Shown: positions 16,798 to 26,707 of the stretch, piece by piece
Numbering within the stretch: the first letter of the stretch is position 1
Layout: every line of letters begins with the position of its first letter
NCBI GenBank assembly: GCA_947175645.1
Contig: CAMWNP010000014.1
Location: 1 to 62,767 of the forward strand
Source of the DNA: an uncultured Porphyromonadaceae bacterium
GTDB taxonomy: Bacteria; Bacteroidota; Bacteroidia; Bacteroidales; Muribaculaceae
Direction of reading: 5' to 3'
Length of the DNA: 62,767 nt
The notes under the pieces: model-generated
Told to the model about the DNA's origin: nothing
The model's database searches: none
Seen by the model: only the letters and a program-made list of their open reading frames with translations
Position numbers and translations under genes: made by a program

Positions 16798-18020
16798 GGA
16801 ATTACATAATGAAGGATTCCCTCAGAAAATGATCCGGCTTCGTAGGGCTGATATGAGAATATGATTCCATTATTGGTCAGTGCGGGGCGCGGATAATATC
16901 TGTCATTGAACTTCTCTTTGAGCACAGAAGATATATTGGTGTAGAGATCCTCTTCACCTAACGACACAGGATAAGTCTCTTCAAGTTCCATGAAAGATTC
17001 CTTATAATTGTTCAACTGCCGTCCGACCTCGGCGATAGCCTTTTGGAAATCCTCCTGACTGAATAAATCGTTCCAGCCGAGTAATTTACCTGATACGGCA
17101 TTGAATGTGAGGAAATATTCCTCAGGCATGCCGTGGGCTCCCATAATATAACTGAATGAGTGGAAACGGTAGGTTATAAGCGTGGTGTCAGCATTAACCC
17201 ACACAGGTGTGATTGTCAGCATATAGTCATATTTAGGACCCATACCCGCAGGATTGGCATCATTGTTTTTATACTCTTTAGCGTAAAGACGGCTGTCCAT
17301 GCGGGCATAGTATGCCGCTATGTTCTCCGTTGTGGTTCCGGAAATGTCTAAGCCGTCAATAGTTTTTCCCTCCAGAAGACCATAATAATTGCTCAGGGTT
17401 TTATCCCGGCGGCGGTTACTGTATAATCCGGTTACGTCAGCATTTAGTATTGTGGCAATAAACTGCTTTGTCCAAAGGGGAACAGGGCGGGGCAGATATG
17501 CCTGGAAATAGAATTCGCATGTGAAAGAAGAGTCGCTCAGTGCGAAGTCATAGCGATAGGCGCACCGTTTGAACCCCTTGACCATCAGTGATTTTACCGG
17601 ATCTATTGTTTTCGGTAGTTTTCGCATATCAAGCCTCAGTGTATCTGCCCCAACGTTAACAAGCAAGTGGTTTCCGTTAATCCTGAGGTTAGAATAAGTA
17701 CCAATGATACAGGTATCGGTTGGAATACTGTCGGTTAGGGTTATCAGTATTGTTCCATCAGTAGATTGTACTCCATCACCCGGAATAGCACCTCCGTATT
17801 TCATGCAGACCGTATGGTTGCCATATTGGAAGAGAGTGTCGCCATAATAATGTTCCCAGTCTATAGTCGGACCTGATATGTCTTCGGAAAATTCCTCTTC
17901 AATATCTTCCACTTCCTCTGTAATCTCTCTTTCATCGCTACGGGTGGTCATATAAATTGTTAAAATCACTCCACCGGCAATTATCGCCAGTACAATAATT
18001 GCTGCTGTTATTTTTTTCAT
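16734..18020 (-). CDS. Membrane-anchored DUF3298 domain protein
   Basis: The protein has 428 residues. One N-terminal membrane segment (about 4-25) is followed by a very acidic linker (TEEVEDIEEEFSED) and an extracytoplasmic region. The C-terminal ~200 residues carry the DUF3298/RsiV-like pattern, with SYIMGAHGMPEEYFLTFNAVSGKLLGWNDLF and NNGIIFSYQPYEAGSFSEGILHYVIPYDD. In RsiV this domain senses lysozyme; no sigma factor gene is adjacent here, so that role is not implied. It converges with and overlaps tatC by 64 nt. Confidence 0.8.
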   Translation of the reverse strand: MKKITAAIIVLAIIAGGVILTIYMTTRSDEREITEEVEDIEEEFSEDISGPTIDWEHYYGDTLFQYGNHTVCMKYGGAIPGDGVQSTDGTILITLTDSIPTDTCIIGTYSNLRINGNHLLVNVGADTLRLDMRKLPKTIDPVKSLMVKGFKRCAYRYDFALSDSSFTCEFYFQAYLPRPVPLWTKQFIATILNADVTGLYSNRRRDKTLSNYYGLLEGKTIDGLDISGTTTENIAAYYARMDSRLYAKEYKNNDANPAGMGPKYDYMLTITPVWVNADTTLITYRFHSFSYIMGAHGMPEEYFLTFNAVSGKLLGWNDLFSQEDFQKAIAEVGRQLNNYKESFMELEETYPVSLGEEDLYTNISSVLKEKFNDRYYPRPALTNNGIIFSYQPYEAGSFSEGILHYVIPYDDAAGASLGTIQALNSQSM

Positions 18021-18054
18021 GGTGTCTGCTATTTTATGTTATGGTTATGAAATG

Positions 18055-19263
18055 TTACCTGTCAGTGGCATGTATTGCCTCCATAAATCTTCTTACGGTT
18101 TCAATGTTTCCCGTGTATTTCCCTTTATCCTCGCTCATCTTGCATGTATCGCAGAAAAATGGCCATGACTCGGTGATCTTAACCGCAATAAGTTTAATCA
18201 CTATGTTCATAGGTTTGACGGCAGTAAAATCATTTGTGAAGTGAGTGCCGATGCCGTAAGAAGGGAGGCACTTTCCTTCAACCTTTTTCTGGAGAGCAAT
18301 AGCCGAATCTGTACTCAGAGCATTAGAGAAAATTATCTGTTTTGTGCGTGGATCAATGTTAAGGGAGTTATATTTGTCGGTTATCAACTTGAACTGCTCA
18401 AGGTTGTCTCCGCTATCAACTCTTAGTCCCTTGAACATATTGGCGAAATCTTCGGAGAAGTTTAGTGAAAATATCTGCCAACCGTAAGTATCATAAAGAA
18501 ATGTTCCGAGTGCACCGCGATAGGTCTTAGACCATGTTTCCATTGCAAGATGGTTTGCCATCTGCGGTCCGTACATTCCGGCAATCGCACAAACCAATTC
18601 ATGAGCCATTGTTCCGATGGGAGTAAGATCATACTTCATTGCGAGATACACGTTGCTCGTTCCGGTTAACCGGCCCGGTCCTGACATTGATACGGATTTA
18701 TCTGACAGCGCTCTTACTGCTGTGTCCTGGGCTTCAAACGATGCCCGACGTCTTGTACCGAATTCACTGAAGTAGCATCCGGCTTCAATGAGACGCTCCG
18801 CCTTGTGTGCGGTGCGGTGGTAATAATCGTCGTAATCAAGAAGCACATCCTGACCGGTCATTATATAATACAGTTCTGAAATGATCGCCAATACCTTGAC
18901 TTCCAATAATATGGTATTGCTCCATTCCCCCTGGAATTCTATATGCAGATGGCCTTCTTCATCCTGATTAACGGTTACTGCAGATGCGTCATACCTGTAT
19001 CCCTTGAGGAAACTGTAAAACCAGTTTGGAATGTAGGGACAACGGCGTCGCATGAAGGAAATTTCTTCTTCCGTGATACGTAATCCTTCAAGCAATTTGA
19101 TCTGTTTAAGCAGTTCTACATCGAATCCCGGAGGATAGACCAGATTGGAACGGTCGGTGAACCGGTATTTTACCTGAGTACGGGGAAAATTGTCAATCAC
19201 CGCACAACACATGGTAAACTTATAAAGATCATCGTCAGTGAAATGCTCGATTATCTGTTTCAT
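18055..19263 (-). CDS. pncB: Nicotinate phosphoribosyltransferase
   Basis: The protein has 402 residues. It makes nicotinate mononucleotide in NAD salvage. Recognisable features are YKFTMCCAVIDNFPRTQVKYRFTDR near the N-terminus, SEFGTRRRASFEAQD with the phosphorylated-His region, GTSNVYLAMKYDLTPIGTMAHE, and RVDSGDNLEQF. An upstream in-frame start at 19296 is rejected. The ATG at 19263 gives the standard PncB N-terminus and falls 5 nt after the PCMD gene stop. Confidence 0.95.
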   Translation of the reverse strand: MKQIIEHFTDDDLYKFTMCCAVIDNFPRTQVKYRFTDRSNLVYPPGFDVELLKQIKLLEGLRITEEEISFMRRRCPYIPNWFYSFLKGYRYDASAVTVNQDEEGHLHIEFQGEWSNTILLEVKVLAIISELYYIMTGQDVLLDYDDYYHRTAHKAERLIEAGCYFSEFGTRRRASFEAQDTAVRALSDKSVSMSGPGRLTGTSNVYLAMKYDLTPIGTMAHELVCAIAGMYGPQMANHLAMETWSKTYRGALGTFLYDTYGWQIFSLNFSEDFANMFKGLRVDSGDNLEQFKLITDKYNSLNIDPRTKQIIFSNALSTDSAIALQKKVEGKCLPSYGIGTHFTNDFTAVKPMNIVIKLIAVKITESWPFFCDTCKMSEDKGKYTGNIETVRRFMEAIHATDR

Positions 19264-19267
19264 GGCT

Positions 19268-20230
19268 TTAAGGATATACGAGTGAGATATTGTCAATCCA
19301 AAGGTTAAGTCCGAGGGTTCCTATATACGCTGTTCCACTGCCGGCAGAGGCCATCACAAGCATGTGGGTGGGGGTAGCGTCAGGGGAATCCCATCCAACC
19401 TCTTTAACAGGAACCATTTTCCCGTTGGAGTTACGTGCATAGTATGATTTATCGTCAGATAGGAGTCCCATATAAGGTTTGTAATCGGGTCTGCCGGTGA
19501 TATCACCATACCAGACAGGTATTCTGTATTTGTTTTTCCAACCTTCTGTAGATTTAGTAAGATGGCGGCGACCTGTGCCAACCCGTTTGGCATAAATATT
19601 TCCGTCCTTATCTTCCCATCGTCTTTGCAGGATAATATAGACCTCGGCACAGTCACTGCCGTCATAAGTTTTTTTCTTTCCGAATCCGCTTGAATAGGTT
19701 CTCGTGTTACTATCAGGAATTTCCAGCCGGTAATCGAACTGCAGTGCTGTCGGACGACCGGTAAACGGAACTCCCATCTCCATCTTAGAGTAGGGTTCTG
19801 ACGTACTCTTTACTGGCTCCATAAACTCACCGAGAAAAATTGACCCGGCCACAACCACGTCAACATTTATTATGCCGATTGCCTTACAATGCTCCATGAT
19901 ACATGACAGGCGAGCACATTTATTACCTTCATCGCGTTTGTCAGGGAAAACGGCATTTGAGCCTTTTACTACCCCCATCACATTAGCAAGAATATTTGAG
20001 GTAGCCCATTGTGAACCTCCCATGTTTTTATATGGCTTATTACCTTCAATGGTTGTGGTGGGGGCTATTTCGTAAAGATTTTTTTTATGACCTCCCAGAA
20101 TTCGTGATTCAGGAATCACACGGGTTACCCAGTTTTCAAAGTTCCCGTATTTTATTGGCTCAACATGTTCGGCATGTAGAGAAAGTCCTAATAATGAAAC
20201 TATAAACAGTGATGAAATAAATACTCTCAT
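19268..20230 (-). CDS. Secreted PCMD (putative carbohydrate metabolism) domain protein
   Basis: The protein has 320 residues. A signal peptide covers 1-21 (ending SLHA). The body matches PCMD proteins of Bacteroidales: a jelly-roll-like C-terminal region with PTALQFDYRLEI, DCAEVYIILQRRW and a terminal TLGLNLWIDNISLVY. The name is only predictive; the ligand is unknown. A good promoter lies at 20359-20389. The ATG at 20230 is chosen because it starts a proper signal peptide. pncB follows 5 nt later, probably by co-transcription. Confidence 0.78.
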   Translation of the reverse strand: MRVFISSLFIVSLLGLSLHAEHVEPIKYGNFENWVTRVIPESRILGGHKKNLYEIAPTTTIEGNKPYKNMGGSQWATSNILANVMGVVKGSNAVFPDKRDEGNKCARLSCIMEHCKAIGIINVDVVVAGSIFLGEFMEPVKSTSEPYSKMEMGVPFTGRPTALQFDYRLEIPDSNTRTYSSGFGKKKTYDGSDCAEVYIILQRRWEDKDGNIYAKRVGTGRRHLTKSTEGWKNKYRIPVWYGDITGRPDYKPYMGLLSDDKSYYARNSNGKMVPVKEVGWDSPDATPTHMLVMASAGSGTAYIGTLGLNLWIDNISLVYP

Positions 20231-20610
20231 AAAATGAACAATCTTTGTCACAGGTGAGGTTTTCACATTTGTTCCGGTGCATATTTACAGTGCGGAATAA
20301 AAGTGAAATAACTTTCCCGAATATTTGAAACTGACCTTATTTAATCACTTTCCTTCTGCAAAGTTAATATTTTTTCATATAACGTCCAACTGTCATCTAA
20401 AGTTGAGGTATTTGGGAGAATTTTGCCCCCAAATTCACCAAATAATATAACAGATGGTAAGTGTGACATAGCCGGAATTTTTCCGATCAAACACTATCTC
20501 ATCATCAGAAAATCTAATAATGGCGAATCGGAGAGTGGTCAACGGCTGTTTTGACTTCCAAGCCTTAAGGATATTTTGAGATTGTACAAATACTGGGGAA
20601 GAGTCTATAT
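20231..20610. other. Intergenic region between the PCMD and sugar kinase genes
   Basis: About 380 bp without a supportable gene. It holds the - strand promoter at 20359-20389 and a leader of about 120 nt before the PCMD gene. A weak hairpin TTTGGGAG/CCCCCAAA near 20410-20435 could end the kinase transcript, but it lacks a clear T tract. Nothing else was recognised. Confidence 0.5.
20359..20389 (-). promoter_or_regulatory. Promoter of the PCMD-pncB unit
   Basis: On the - strand, TTG (20387-20389), a 20-nt spacer and TAACTTTG (20359-20366) match the Bacteroidota consensus. Confidence 0.72.
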
Positions 20611-21486
20611 CTATGTAAGTTCTTTGGGCAGAACCGGCATTGCTCCTTTCTTTGAGCAGACAAATGCCGATGTCCTTACAGCAAGGGAATGTGCCTCCGC
20701 TACGTTTTTCCCTTTTAGAATGGCGGCTATGAACGCGGCAGTAAAAGAGTCACCGGCACCAACAGTATCGTCAACGTCAACCTTTGGGGTCGGTTGGAAT
20801 GAAGTTTCTCTCTGAGTAAATACGTAACTGCCGTTTATTCCACAGGTTAGGATAAGAATAGCCAGATTGAATTTATTCATCAGTATACGGCATTTTTCCT
20901 GAATATCTGTTCCGGGAAATCCGAGTAAACGACTTAAGGAGATCAGTTCCTCATCATTGATTTTCAGTATGTTGCAACGCTCCATCGAGTCACAGAGAAT
21001 TTCTTTGTCGTAGAAATCCTGCCGCAGATTGACGTCGAATACAATCAAAGGATTGTTCTCAGAGGGAATGGCGTTTAAAAAGCGACTGATGGTGTTGCGT
21101 GAAACAACACTGCGCTGCCCGAGTGATCCGAAGCAGAATGCATCGGTGTTATTTGCGAGTTGCTCAAGTGCTGGTGTAAAAGGAATGTTGTCCCACGCTA
21201 CATTTTTCTTGATATCATATCGAGGAATTCCGACCTGATCTATTTCAACCTGAACTGTTCCCGTAGGATATGGAACTACTGCAAGAATGTTATTTAGTCC
21301 CTTAGAAATAAAGGTTTCTTCTATTTCCTTACCCAAGTTGTCATCACCTATGGCACTCACAACGCAACTCGGTAACCCGAACTGCGATACATGATATGCA
21401 AAATTCGCGGGGGCACCGCCTATTTTCTTTCCCTCCGGGAGAATATCCCAAAGTGCTTCTCCCATTCCTACAACTGTTCCTTTCAT
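20611..21486 (-). CDS. PfkB-family carbohydrate kinase (fructokinase-like)
   Basis: The protein has 291 residues. The N-terminal sugar-binding GGAPANFA lies at 23-30. The C-terminal signature DTVGAGDSF is at 240-248, with D246 as catalytic base. It phosphorylates a sugar using ATP. The opening GMGEALWDILPEGKKIGGAPANFA is closest to bacterial fructokinases, but substrate is an inference. It lies 8 nt after the GH3 gene stop, so the two form a unit. Confidence 0.88.
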   Translation of the reverse strand: MKGTVVGMGEALWDILPEGKKIGGAPANFAYHVSQFGLPSCVVSAIGDDNLGKEIEETFISKGLNNILAVVPYPTGTVQVEIDQVGIPRYDIKKNVAWDNIPFTPALEQLANNTDAFCFGSLGQRSVVSRNTISRFLNAIPSENNPLIVFDVNLRQDFYDKEILCDSMERCNILKINDEELISLSRLLGFPGTDIQEKCRILMNKFNLAILILTCGINGSYVFTQRETSFQPTPKVDVDDTVGAGDSFTAAFIAAILKGKNVAEAHSLAVRTSAFVCSKKGAMPVLPKELT

Positions 21487-21494
21487 GATACGCT

Positions 21495-22616
21495 TTAAAA
21501 ACCTACTGACTGCTGCAATTTGTGAATCCTGTTGTGCGCCTCTATGATGCGGGACTCTTCAATTTTTCCATCTTTAACTGCATTGGCTATTATTCCAATG
21601 ATTTTTTCCGGCCGGTCAGACTCATATCCAGTGTTGATGTTGTTACCCATTATCATCATGTCGGCACCTGCGTTTATCGCCATGATTATTGCCTGCTCAA
21701 TGCTGTAATTGTCAATGATACCTTTCATATACATATCATCTGTTATGATAACACCGTCAAAGCCTAATTTTTCACGTAAAAGTCCGGTCAGGATCTTTTT
21801 TGACAATGTGGCTGGAAGTTCCTCATCAATATTACGGTTGAAAATGTGTGCCGTCATTATAGCCTTGAGGTCGCCTGAATCAATCAGATTCTTGAAAGGA
21901 ATAAGTTCTTCCTCATTCCATGTGGAAGTAACATCAGTCAGTCCGTAATGGGAGTCGGAAACAGCACTGCCATGACCGGGAAAATGTTTTCCTACGGAAA
22001 CAATCCCCTTGTCAGCCAGTGTGCGGATGGTTATTCCTGAATGTAGAGCCACACTGTCAGGTGAAGATGAATATGCTCTGTCAAGTTTTCCTATTACCGG
22101 GCAATCTGACCTGTGGATATCAAGTTCAGGCGCAAGATTCATGTTGACTCCGGCCTCCCTTAGTTGCCCTGCCATGACTTCAGCATAGTGTAAAGTAGAA
22201 TCCGGATTGTTGATTTCCGTTCCTAAATGTAGTGCCGAGGGTAACGACTCATATCCATATCTTGGCTTTAGACGCTGAACAAGTCCGCCTTCCTGATCTA
22301 CGGCAATAAGTAAAGGGTAATCAGCCGCTTTTTTCATTTCAGCCGTAAGGTGTGCTACTTGCTCCCGCGATCTGATGTTTCTCGTTCCAAGACCTCCTCC
22401 TGATGTAAGGTCAATGTCAAAAAGGATAATTCCTCCGGGCCGTATATCTTTTAAATAGTGTAGTGCGTCCGGATCAGTTTCAAGAGAGTCTCCGCGAAAT
22501 CCTATTATAAGCATTTCTGCGGCGTATCTTCTTATAAGACTATCAGGGAGCGTAGTGGCTGAAATATGGGCTATCGCAATAACTGCAATGCAAGTCAGGA
22601 TCAGACGTAGTTTCAT
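21495..22616 (-). CDS. Secreted glycoside hydrolase family 3 (NagZ-like beta-N-acetylhexosaminidase)
   Basis: The protein has 373 residues. A signal peptide covers 1-20. The GH3 N-terminal barrel shows DQEGG (107-111), KHFPGHG (210-216), the DSH catalytic-dyad region (221-223) and the nucleophile D293 in ITDDMYMKG. The KHFPGHG plus His-dyad arrangement is that of NagZ-type enzymes, which use phosphate-assisted or hydrolytic cleavage of beta-GlcNAc linkages. The signal peptide sets it apart from cytosolic NagZ. A terminator hairpin lies only 23 nt upstream of its start. Confidence 0.9.
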   Translation of the reverse strand: MKLRLILTCIAVIAIAHISATTLPDSLIRRYAAEMLIIGFRGDSLETDPDALHYLKDIRPGGIILFDIDLTSGGGLGTRNIRSREQVAHLTAEMKKAADYPLLIAVDQEGGLVQRLKPRYGYESLPSALHLGTEINNPDSTLHYAEVMAGQLREAGVNMNLAPELDIHRSDCPVIGKLDRAYSSSPDSVALHSGITIRTLADKGIVSVGKHFPGHGSAVSDSHYGLTDVTSTWNEEELIPFKNLIDSGDLKAIMTAHIFNRNIDEELPATLSKKILTGLLREKLGFDGVIITDDMYMKGIIDNYSIEQAIIMAINAGADMMIMGNNINTGYESDRPEKIIGIIANAVKDGKIEESRIIEAHNRIHKLQQSVGF

Positions 22617-22638
22617 GGTATTGATATGGTTTAGGAAA

Positions 22639-22669
22639 ATGGTCGCTCCTGAAGTTATGAAGCGACCAT
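22639..22669 (-). terminator. Hairpin after adk
   Basis: ATGGTCGCT (22639-22647) and AGCGACCAT (22661-22669) form a perfect 9-bp stem with a 13-nt loop. On the - strand it is followed by TTTCC. It is 43 nt past the adk stop and 23 nt before the GH3 start codon. Confidence 0.7.
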
Positions 22670-22711
22670 GTTTGAGACAGCAGATTGAGTGTTATAAATT
22701 ATATGAACGAA

Positions 22712-23287
22712 TTAAAGATTGTCAAGTCGGGTTTTGATTGAATTGAAAATTGAATCGACCGAACCGGATCCCTGAATGGGATGATACAATCCTTTGTCAA
22801 TGTAATACTCCCTGAGTGGTGTGGTCTGATGGTGGTAAACATCCAGACGTTTTTTTACAGTCTCCAGATTGTCATCGGCACGGTGGGTTTCCTGACCTCG
22901 TTTCAGAATCCTGTCAATGAGTTCGTTTTCATTTACCTCAAGACCAACAACTGCATCTACTTTCATATTTCGTTTATCCATCAGTGTGGTCAGTGCCTCT
23001 GCCTGTGGAATGGTTCGGGGAAATCCATCAAATATCACACCCTTGGTTGTGAGATGACTGTTCTTGTCAAGAACATCGTCAAGAATGGAAATCATCAGGT
23101 CATCAGGAATAAGTTGACCTTGCGAAATATATTTATCGGCAATTTTCCCAAGTTCTGTTCCACGCGCAATGTGGTCACGAAGAACTTCTCCTGTTGATAT
23201 ATGATACAAGCCGTAGTTGTCAATAATCTTTTCGCTCTGGGTGCCTTTGCCACTTCCGGGAGCACCAAAAATAATCAAATTAAGCAT
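22712..23287 (-). CDS. adk: Adenylate kinase
   Basis: The protein has 191 residues. It interconverts 2 ADP with ATP and AMP. The P-loop GAPGSGKGT is at 8-16. The AMP-binding STGEVLRDHI, FDGFPRT and the LID arginines in LKRGQETHRADDNLETVKKRL are present. The LID is the short form without zinc Cys. It overlaps hpt by 8 nt, so these two purine nucleotide genes are coupled. Confidence 0.96.
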   Translation of the reverse strand: MLNLIIFGAPGSGKGTQSEKIIDNYGLYHISTGEVLRDHIARGTELGKIADKYISQGQLIPDDLMISILDDVLDKNSHLTTKGVIFDGFPRTIPQAEALTTLMDKRNMKVDAVVGLEVNENELIDRILKRGQETHRADDNLETVKKRLDVYHHQTTPLREYYIDKGLYHPIQGSGSVDSIFNSIKTRLDNL

Positions 23288-23822
23288 TTTCTTTCAGTTG
23301 ATATACATCTTCAAGATTGCGGGCCATTCCATCAAGATCAAGTCCGAAACCTATAACAAATTTCTTCGGGATTTCAAAACCCACATAATCGGGCTTAACA
23401 TCGCAAACAAGCGCTTCCGGCTTAAACAGGAGAGTGGCTATCTTTAACTCTGCCGGTTCTTTCTTTTTGAGATCCTCAATCAGTCGGTGAATGGTTTTGC
23501 CGGTGTCAACGATATCCTCAACAATTATCACTGTGCGATCCTTGATATTTTCGCTCAGTCCAATAACCTCCTTGACAACACCGGTTGATGACATACCTTC
23601 ATAACTTTTCAGGCGGATGAAGGTGATTTCCGCATCCATGTCTACGGCGCGGAACAAGTCTGCAGCAAATGGGAATGCACCATTCAGTACACAGATGAAA
23701 AGTGGAACCTTACCTTCACAATCTTTCTTTATCTGGTCCGCAAGTTCTTTAACGCGAGCCGCGATCCTCTCTTTTTCAATGTATGGCTCAAATGTGAGAC
23801 CATTGTATTGTACTTCCTTCAT
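23280..23822 (-). CDS. hpt: Hypoxanthine phosphoribosyltransferase
   Basis: The protein has 180 residues. It makes IMP or GMP from hypoxanthine or guanine and PRPP. The PRPP loop VIIVEDIVDTGKT is near 98-110, and the C-terminal base-binding region PDYVGFEIPKKFVIGFGLDLDG is conserved. It is first in the hpt-adk pair, with a -7 element at 23924-23931. Confidence 0.95.
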   Translation of the reverse strand: MKEVQYNGLTFEPYIEKERIAARVKELADQIKKDCEGKVPLFICVLNGAFPFAADLFRAVDMDAEITFIRLKSYEGMSSTGVVKEVIGLSENIKDRTVIIVEDIVDTGKTIHRLIEDLKKKEPAELKIATLLFKPEALVCDVKPDYVGFEIPKKFVIGFGLDLDGMARNLEDVYQLKENA

Positions 23823-23923
23823 CAGATAGATGTTTTAATTAGTTTTTCGTTCAGGCTCTTACCTTTCTTTTCCTCATATTTCACCCTTACAGACGTAATA
23901 TGAGTTACCTTAGTAAAATTGTG

Positions 23924-23931
23924 CAAAGTTA
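23924..23931 (-). promoter_or_regulatory. -7 promoter element for hpt-adk
   Basis: The - strand reads TAACTTTG, matching TAnnTTTG. No well-spaced -33 TTG was seen. The leader would be about 95 nt. Confidence 0.45.
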
Positions 23932-24128
23932 ATCATTATATTTCAAATATCTTATATTTCTATCTTACAACATAAATAATTTTTCTGCATTTGACACACT
24001 TTTTAACAGTTGACGGACCTCCTTTCACAACGATTATCCGTTTATCTCGTCATAACGTTTTTGAGAAAGAGTAATCCTGAGAAAGGTTTTTTCCTGCGAA
24101 CAAAGATAAATTATTCCTGAAAAATGCC

Positions 24129-24136
24129 TAAATTTG
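24129..24136 (+). promoter_or_regulatory. -7 promoter element for the men operon
   Basis: TAAATTTG matches TAnnTTTG about 55 nt before menD. The -33 region lacks a clear TTG. Confidence 0.45.
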
Positions 24137-24190
24137 CGTAACAAAACATGAAACATTATCATAAACGGCAAATTCATTTAATAAAGGAGA

Positions 24191-25882
24191 ATGCTTACAA
24201 CAGGAAAATGGCAATGCAGAGAAGTGATAAATCTCCTGGTGGAATACGGAGTAAGGAATATTGTTTTGTGTCCCGGAACACGTAACACACCTCTTATTAT
24301 TGCTGCTGTTCGTAATCCCCGGGTTTCGGTACACACTGTTGTAGATGAGCGTTCTGCATCATTTATTGCTTATGGAATGAGTAAGCAGTCAGGAGAACCT
24401 GTCGCAGTGGTGTGTACATCCGGATCTGCTGTTCTTAACCTTACTCCGGCTATTTCGGAAGCATATTACGCTCATGTGCCTTTGATAGCAGTAACTGCTG
24501 ACCGACCTTCAGAATGGATTGATCAGGATGACAGCCAGACCATGCGTCAGAAAAGTGTAATGAAGGATTTCACTGTTGACTCAGTTAACGTTTCGTGCCA
24601 TTGTGAATCCCCCGAACTTCGGGCTGCCATAAGCAGGGATCTTAACGTTGCGTTGACAAAATGCGTAAATAGTTTCCGAGGACCGGTTCATATTAATGTT
24701 GAGGTAGACGAACCGATATCCGAGGAGGTTGAAATCTCTGATAATGAGGCATTTTCATGTAGAAAAATAAATATTCATTGTGGTCACGGACTTGCTGCAG
24801 ATGGGAAAAAACATATAGTTGACAGACTCTCCAAAGCAGAACGGATAATGCTGGTAGGAGGATTCTCATGCTCACTGACTGACCATGAAAAGAATATTCT
24901 GAATTCATTTGCCTTACGCCCTAATGTTGTTTTCCTGTCAGAAACCATCGGTAACTACAATTCCTCAGGTTCAATAACCATGATTGATGAGGCTCTTGTG
25001 TTTATCAGGAATCGCAAGCAGGAGTATTATCCGGATGTTATCATCACCTTCGGAGGAGCATTGGTAAGCCGTGCATTGAAGGATTTTTTGAGGGATTCGA
25101 AAGCGGAACACTGGATGGTAGGACATCATCAGTCTTATCCTGACTGTTATTCTCGGCTGACCGAGGTATATCCAGAGGCAGATGACTTTATTAACACATT
25201 GAACGATGTTTCTATTATTGACTCTGAATACTCTTTGAAGTGGAAGAGGGTTAATAATGAGATAAAGATTATTCGGAAGAAATATATGACCGATGCCCCA
25301 TGGAGTGATTTGGTTGCCATAGATATGTTATGCCGTAATCTGCCAATAGACTGGAATCTTCAGTTATCTAATGGTATGACGGTCCGATATGCCTTGGGTG
25401 TAAGCGGTTCAAATGCAGCGACAATAAGTTGTAATAGAGGAATCAGTGGCATTGACGGCTCCTTCTCTACAGCGGTAGGCGCGGCTTCGGTAAGTGACAG
25501 AAACACCTTGCTCATTACCGGTGACATGAGTGCCCAATATGATATGGGCGCTATGGCTTCAATATTGATTGACAGTAGATTACGAGTAGCGGTGATGATG
25601 AATGACGGAGGGGAGATATTCCGTTTCATACGAACAACCTGCTCTCTGCCCGAACTTGACGATTACATTGCCACTCATGCCAACTTCCCGGCTGAAAAAC
25701 TTGCCGAGGGGTTCGGGTTCAGGTATCTCAAGTCATCATCAGAGGATGAACTCACCGAAGTTTTACCTGAATTTTTCGGAGAATCAGACCGTCCTGTTCT
25801 TCTTGCAATTTACACTGACGGCACCGAATCAGCACGAATTTTCCACGATTACTTCAAAATATACAAAAACTATACTATATAA
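24191..25882 (+). CDS. menD: SEPHCHC synthase (menaquinone biosynthesis)
   Basis: The protein has 563 residues. It is a thiamine-diphosphate enzyme joining isochorismate and 2-oxoglutarate. The N-terminal ThDP domain shows GVRNIVLCPGTRNTPLI and VDERSASFIAYGMSKQSGEPVAVVCTSGSA. The C-terminal cofactor region shows GISGIDGSFSTAVGAA and ITGDMSAQYDMGAM. AAGGAG lies only 1 nt before the ATG, which is unusually close. It leads menD-B-C-E; menF is not adjacent. Confidence 0.96.
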   Translation: MLTTGKWQCREVINLLVEYGVRNIVLCPGTRNTPLIIAAVRNPRVSVHTVVDERSASFIAYGMSKQSGEPVAVVCTSGSAVLNLTPAISEAYYAHVPLIAVTADRPSEWIDQDDSQTMRQKSVMKDFTVDSVNVSCHCESPELRAAISRDLNVALTKCVNSFRGPVHINVEVDEPISEEVEISDNEAFSCRKINIHCGHGLAADGKKHIVDRLSKAERIMLVGGFSCSLTDHEKNILNSFALRPNVVFLSETIGNYNSSGSITMIDEALVFIRNRKQEYYPDVIITFGGALVSRALKDFLRDSKAEHWMVGHHQSYPDCYSRLTEVYPEADDFINTLNDVSIIDSEYSLKWKRVNNEIKIIRKKYMTDAPWSDLVAIDMLCRNLPIDWNLQLSNGMTVRYALGVSGSNAATISCNRGISGIDGSFSTAVGAASVSDRNTLLITGDMSAQYDMGAMASILIDSRLRVAVMMNDGGEIFRFIRTTCSLPELDDYIATHANFPAEKLAEGFGFRYLKSSSEDELTEVLPEFFGESDRPVLLAIYTDGTESARIFHDYFKIYKNYTI

Positions 25883-25885
25883 TAT

Positions 25886-26707
25886 ATGTCAACACGAATT
25901 TGGAAAAAAATAAAGGATTACCAGGATATCCTTTTTGAGTTTCATGAAGGTATAGCAAAAATCACCATCAACCGTCCTGAAGTATACAATGCTTTCCGTC
26001 CGCAGACAAACTTTGAGATGCTTGATGCGATGAACTATTGCCGCGAAACCCCCGAGGTGGGTGTGGTAATCCTTACCGGTACAGGAGACAAATCATTCTG
26101 TTCCGGAGGTGACCAGAAGGTGAAAGGTATAGGAGGCTACATTGATGAAAATGGTGTACCCCGCCTGAATGTGCTTGATTTGCACAAGGCGATACGATCA
26201 CTTCCCAAGCCTGTAATAGCCATGGTCAACGGCTATGCGGTAGGTGGAGGAAATGTTCTTCAGGTGGTGTGTGACCTCACTATCGCATCGGACAACGCCA
26301 AATTCGGACAGACCGGTCCGAAAGTGGGCAGTTTCGATGCCGGGTTCGGTTCGTCATATCTCGCCCGTTGCGTTGGTCAGAAAAAAGCACGCGAAATATG
26401 GTTCCTTTGTAAACTCTACACCGCCCAGGAAGCACTCGAAATGGGTATGATCAACAAGGTGGTTCCTTTTGAGCGCCTTGAGGATGAGACAGTTGAATGG
26501 TGCAAGATTATGCTGCAGCGTTCACCCATGGCCCTGCGTATGATCAAGCGCGGACTTAACGCGGAACTTGACGGACAGCGCGGTCTGATGGAATTTGCGG
26601 GTGATGCCACACTGATGTATTATCTGATGGCAGAGGCTCAGGAAGGTAAAAACGCATTCCTTGAGAAACGTGATCCCGACTTCGGTCAGTTCCCTAAATT
26701 CCCCTGA
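25886..26707 (+). CDS. menB: 1,4-dihydroxy-2-naphthoyl-CoA synthase
   Basis: The protein has 273 residues of the crotonase fold. It closes the second ring of the naphthoquinone from o-succinylbenzoyl-CoA. [11 protein letters not shown], the oxyanion-hole [11 protein letters not shown] and [38 protein letters not shown] are all MenB-like. It starts 3 nt after menD and shares one base with menC (TGATG). Confidence 0.96.
   Translation: MSTRIWKKIKDYQDILFEFHEGIAKITINRPEVYNAFRPQTNFEMLDAMNYCRETPEVGVVILTGTGDKSFCSGGDQKVKGIGGYIDENGVPRLNVLDLHKAIRSLPKPVIAMVNGYAVGGGNVLQVVCDLTIASDNAKFGQTGPKVGSFDAGFGSSYLARCVGQKKAREIWFLCKLYTAQEALEMGMINKVVPFERLEDETVEWCKIMLQRSPMALRMIKRGLNAELDGQRGLMEFAGDATLMYYLMAEAQEGKNAFLEKRDPDFGQFPKFP

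Larger units (their letters stand above)
23823..24190. other. Divergent intergenic region between hpt and menD
   Basis: About 370 bp, AT-rich and non-coding as far as I can see. It holds back-to-back -7 elements (23924-23931 on -, 24129-24136 on +). No repeat or RNA was recognised. Confidence 0.5.

Noticed and set aside
20405-20440. Terminator for the sugar kinase gene
   Set aside because: TTTGGGAG/CCCCCAAA can pair, but the following - strand sequence is not T-rich and the distance to the stop is about 180 nt.
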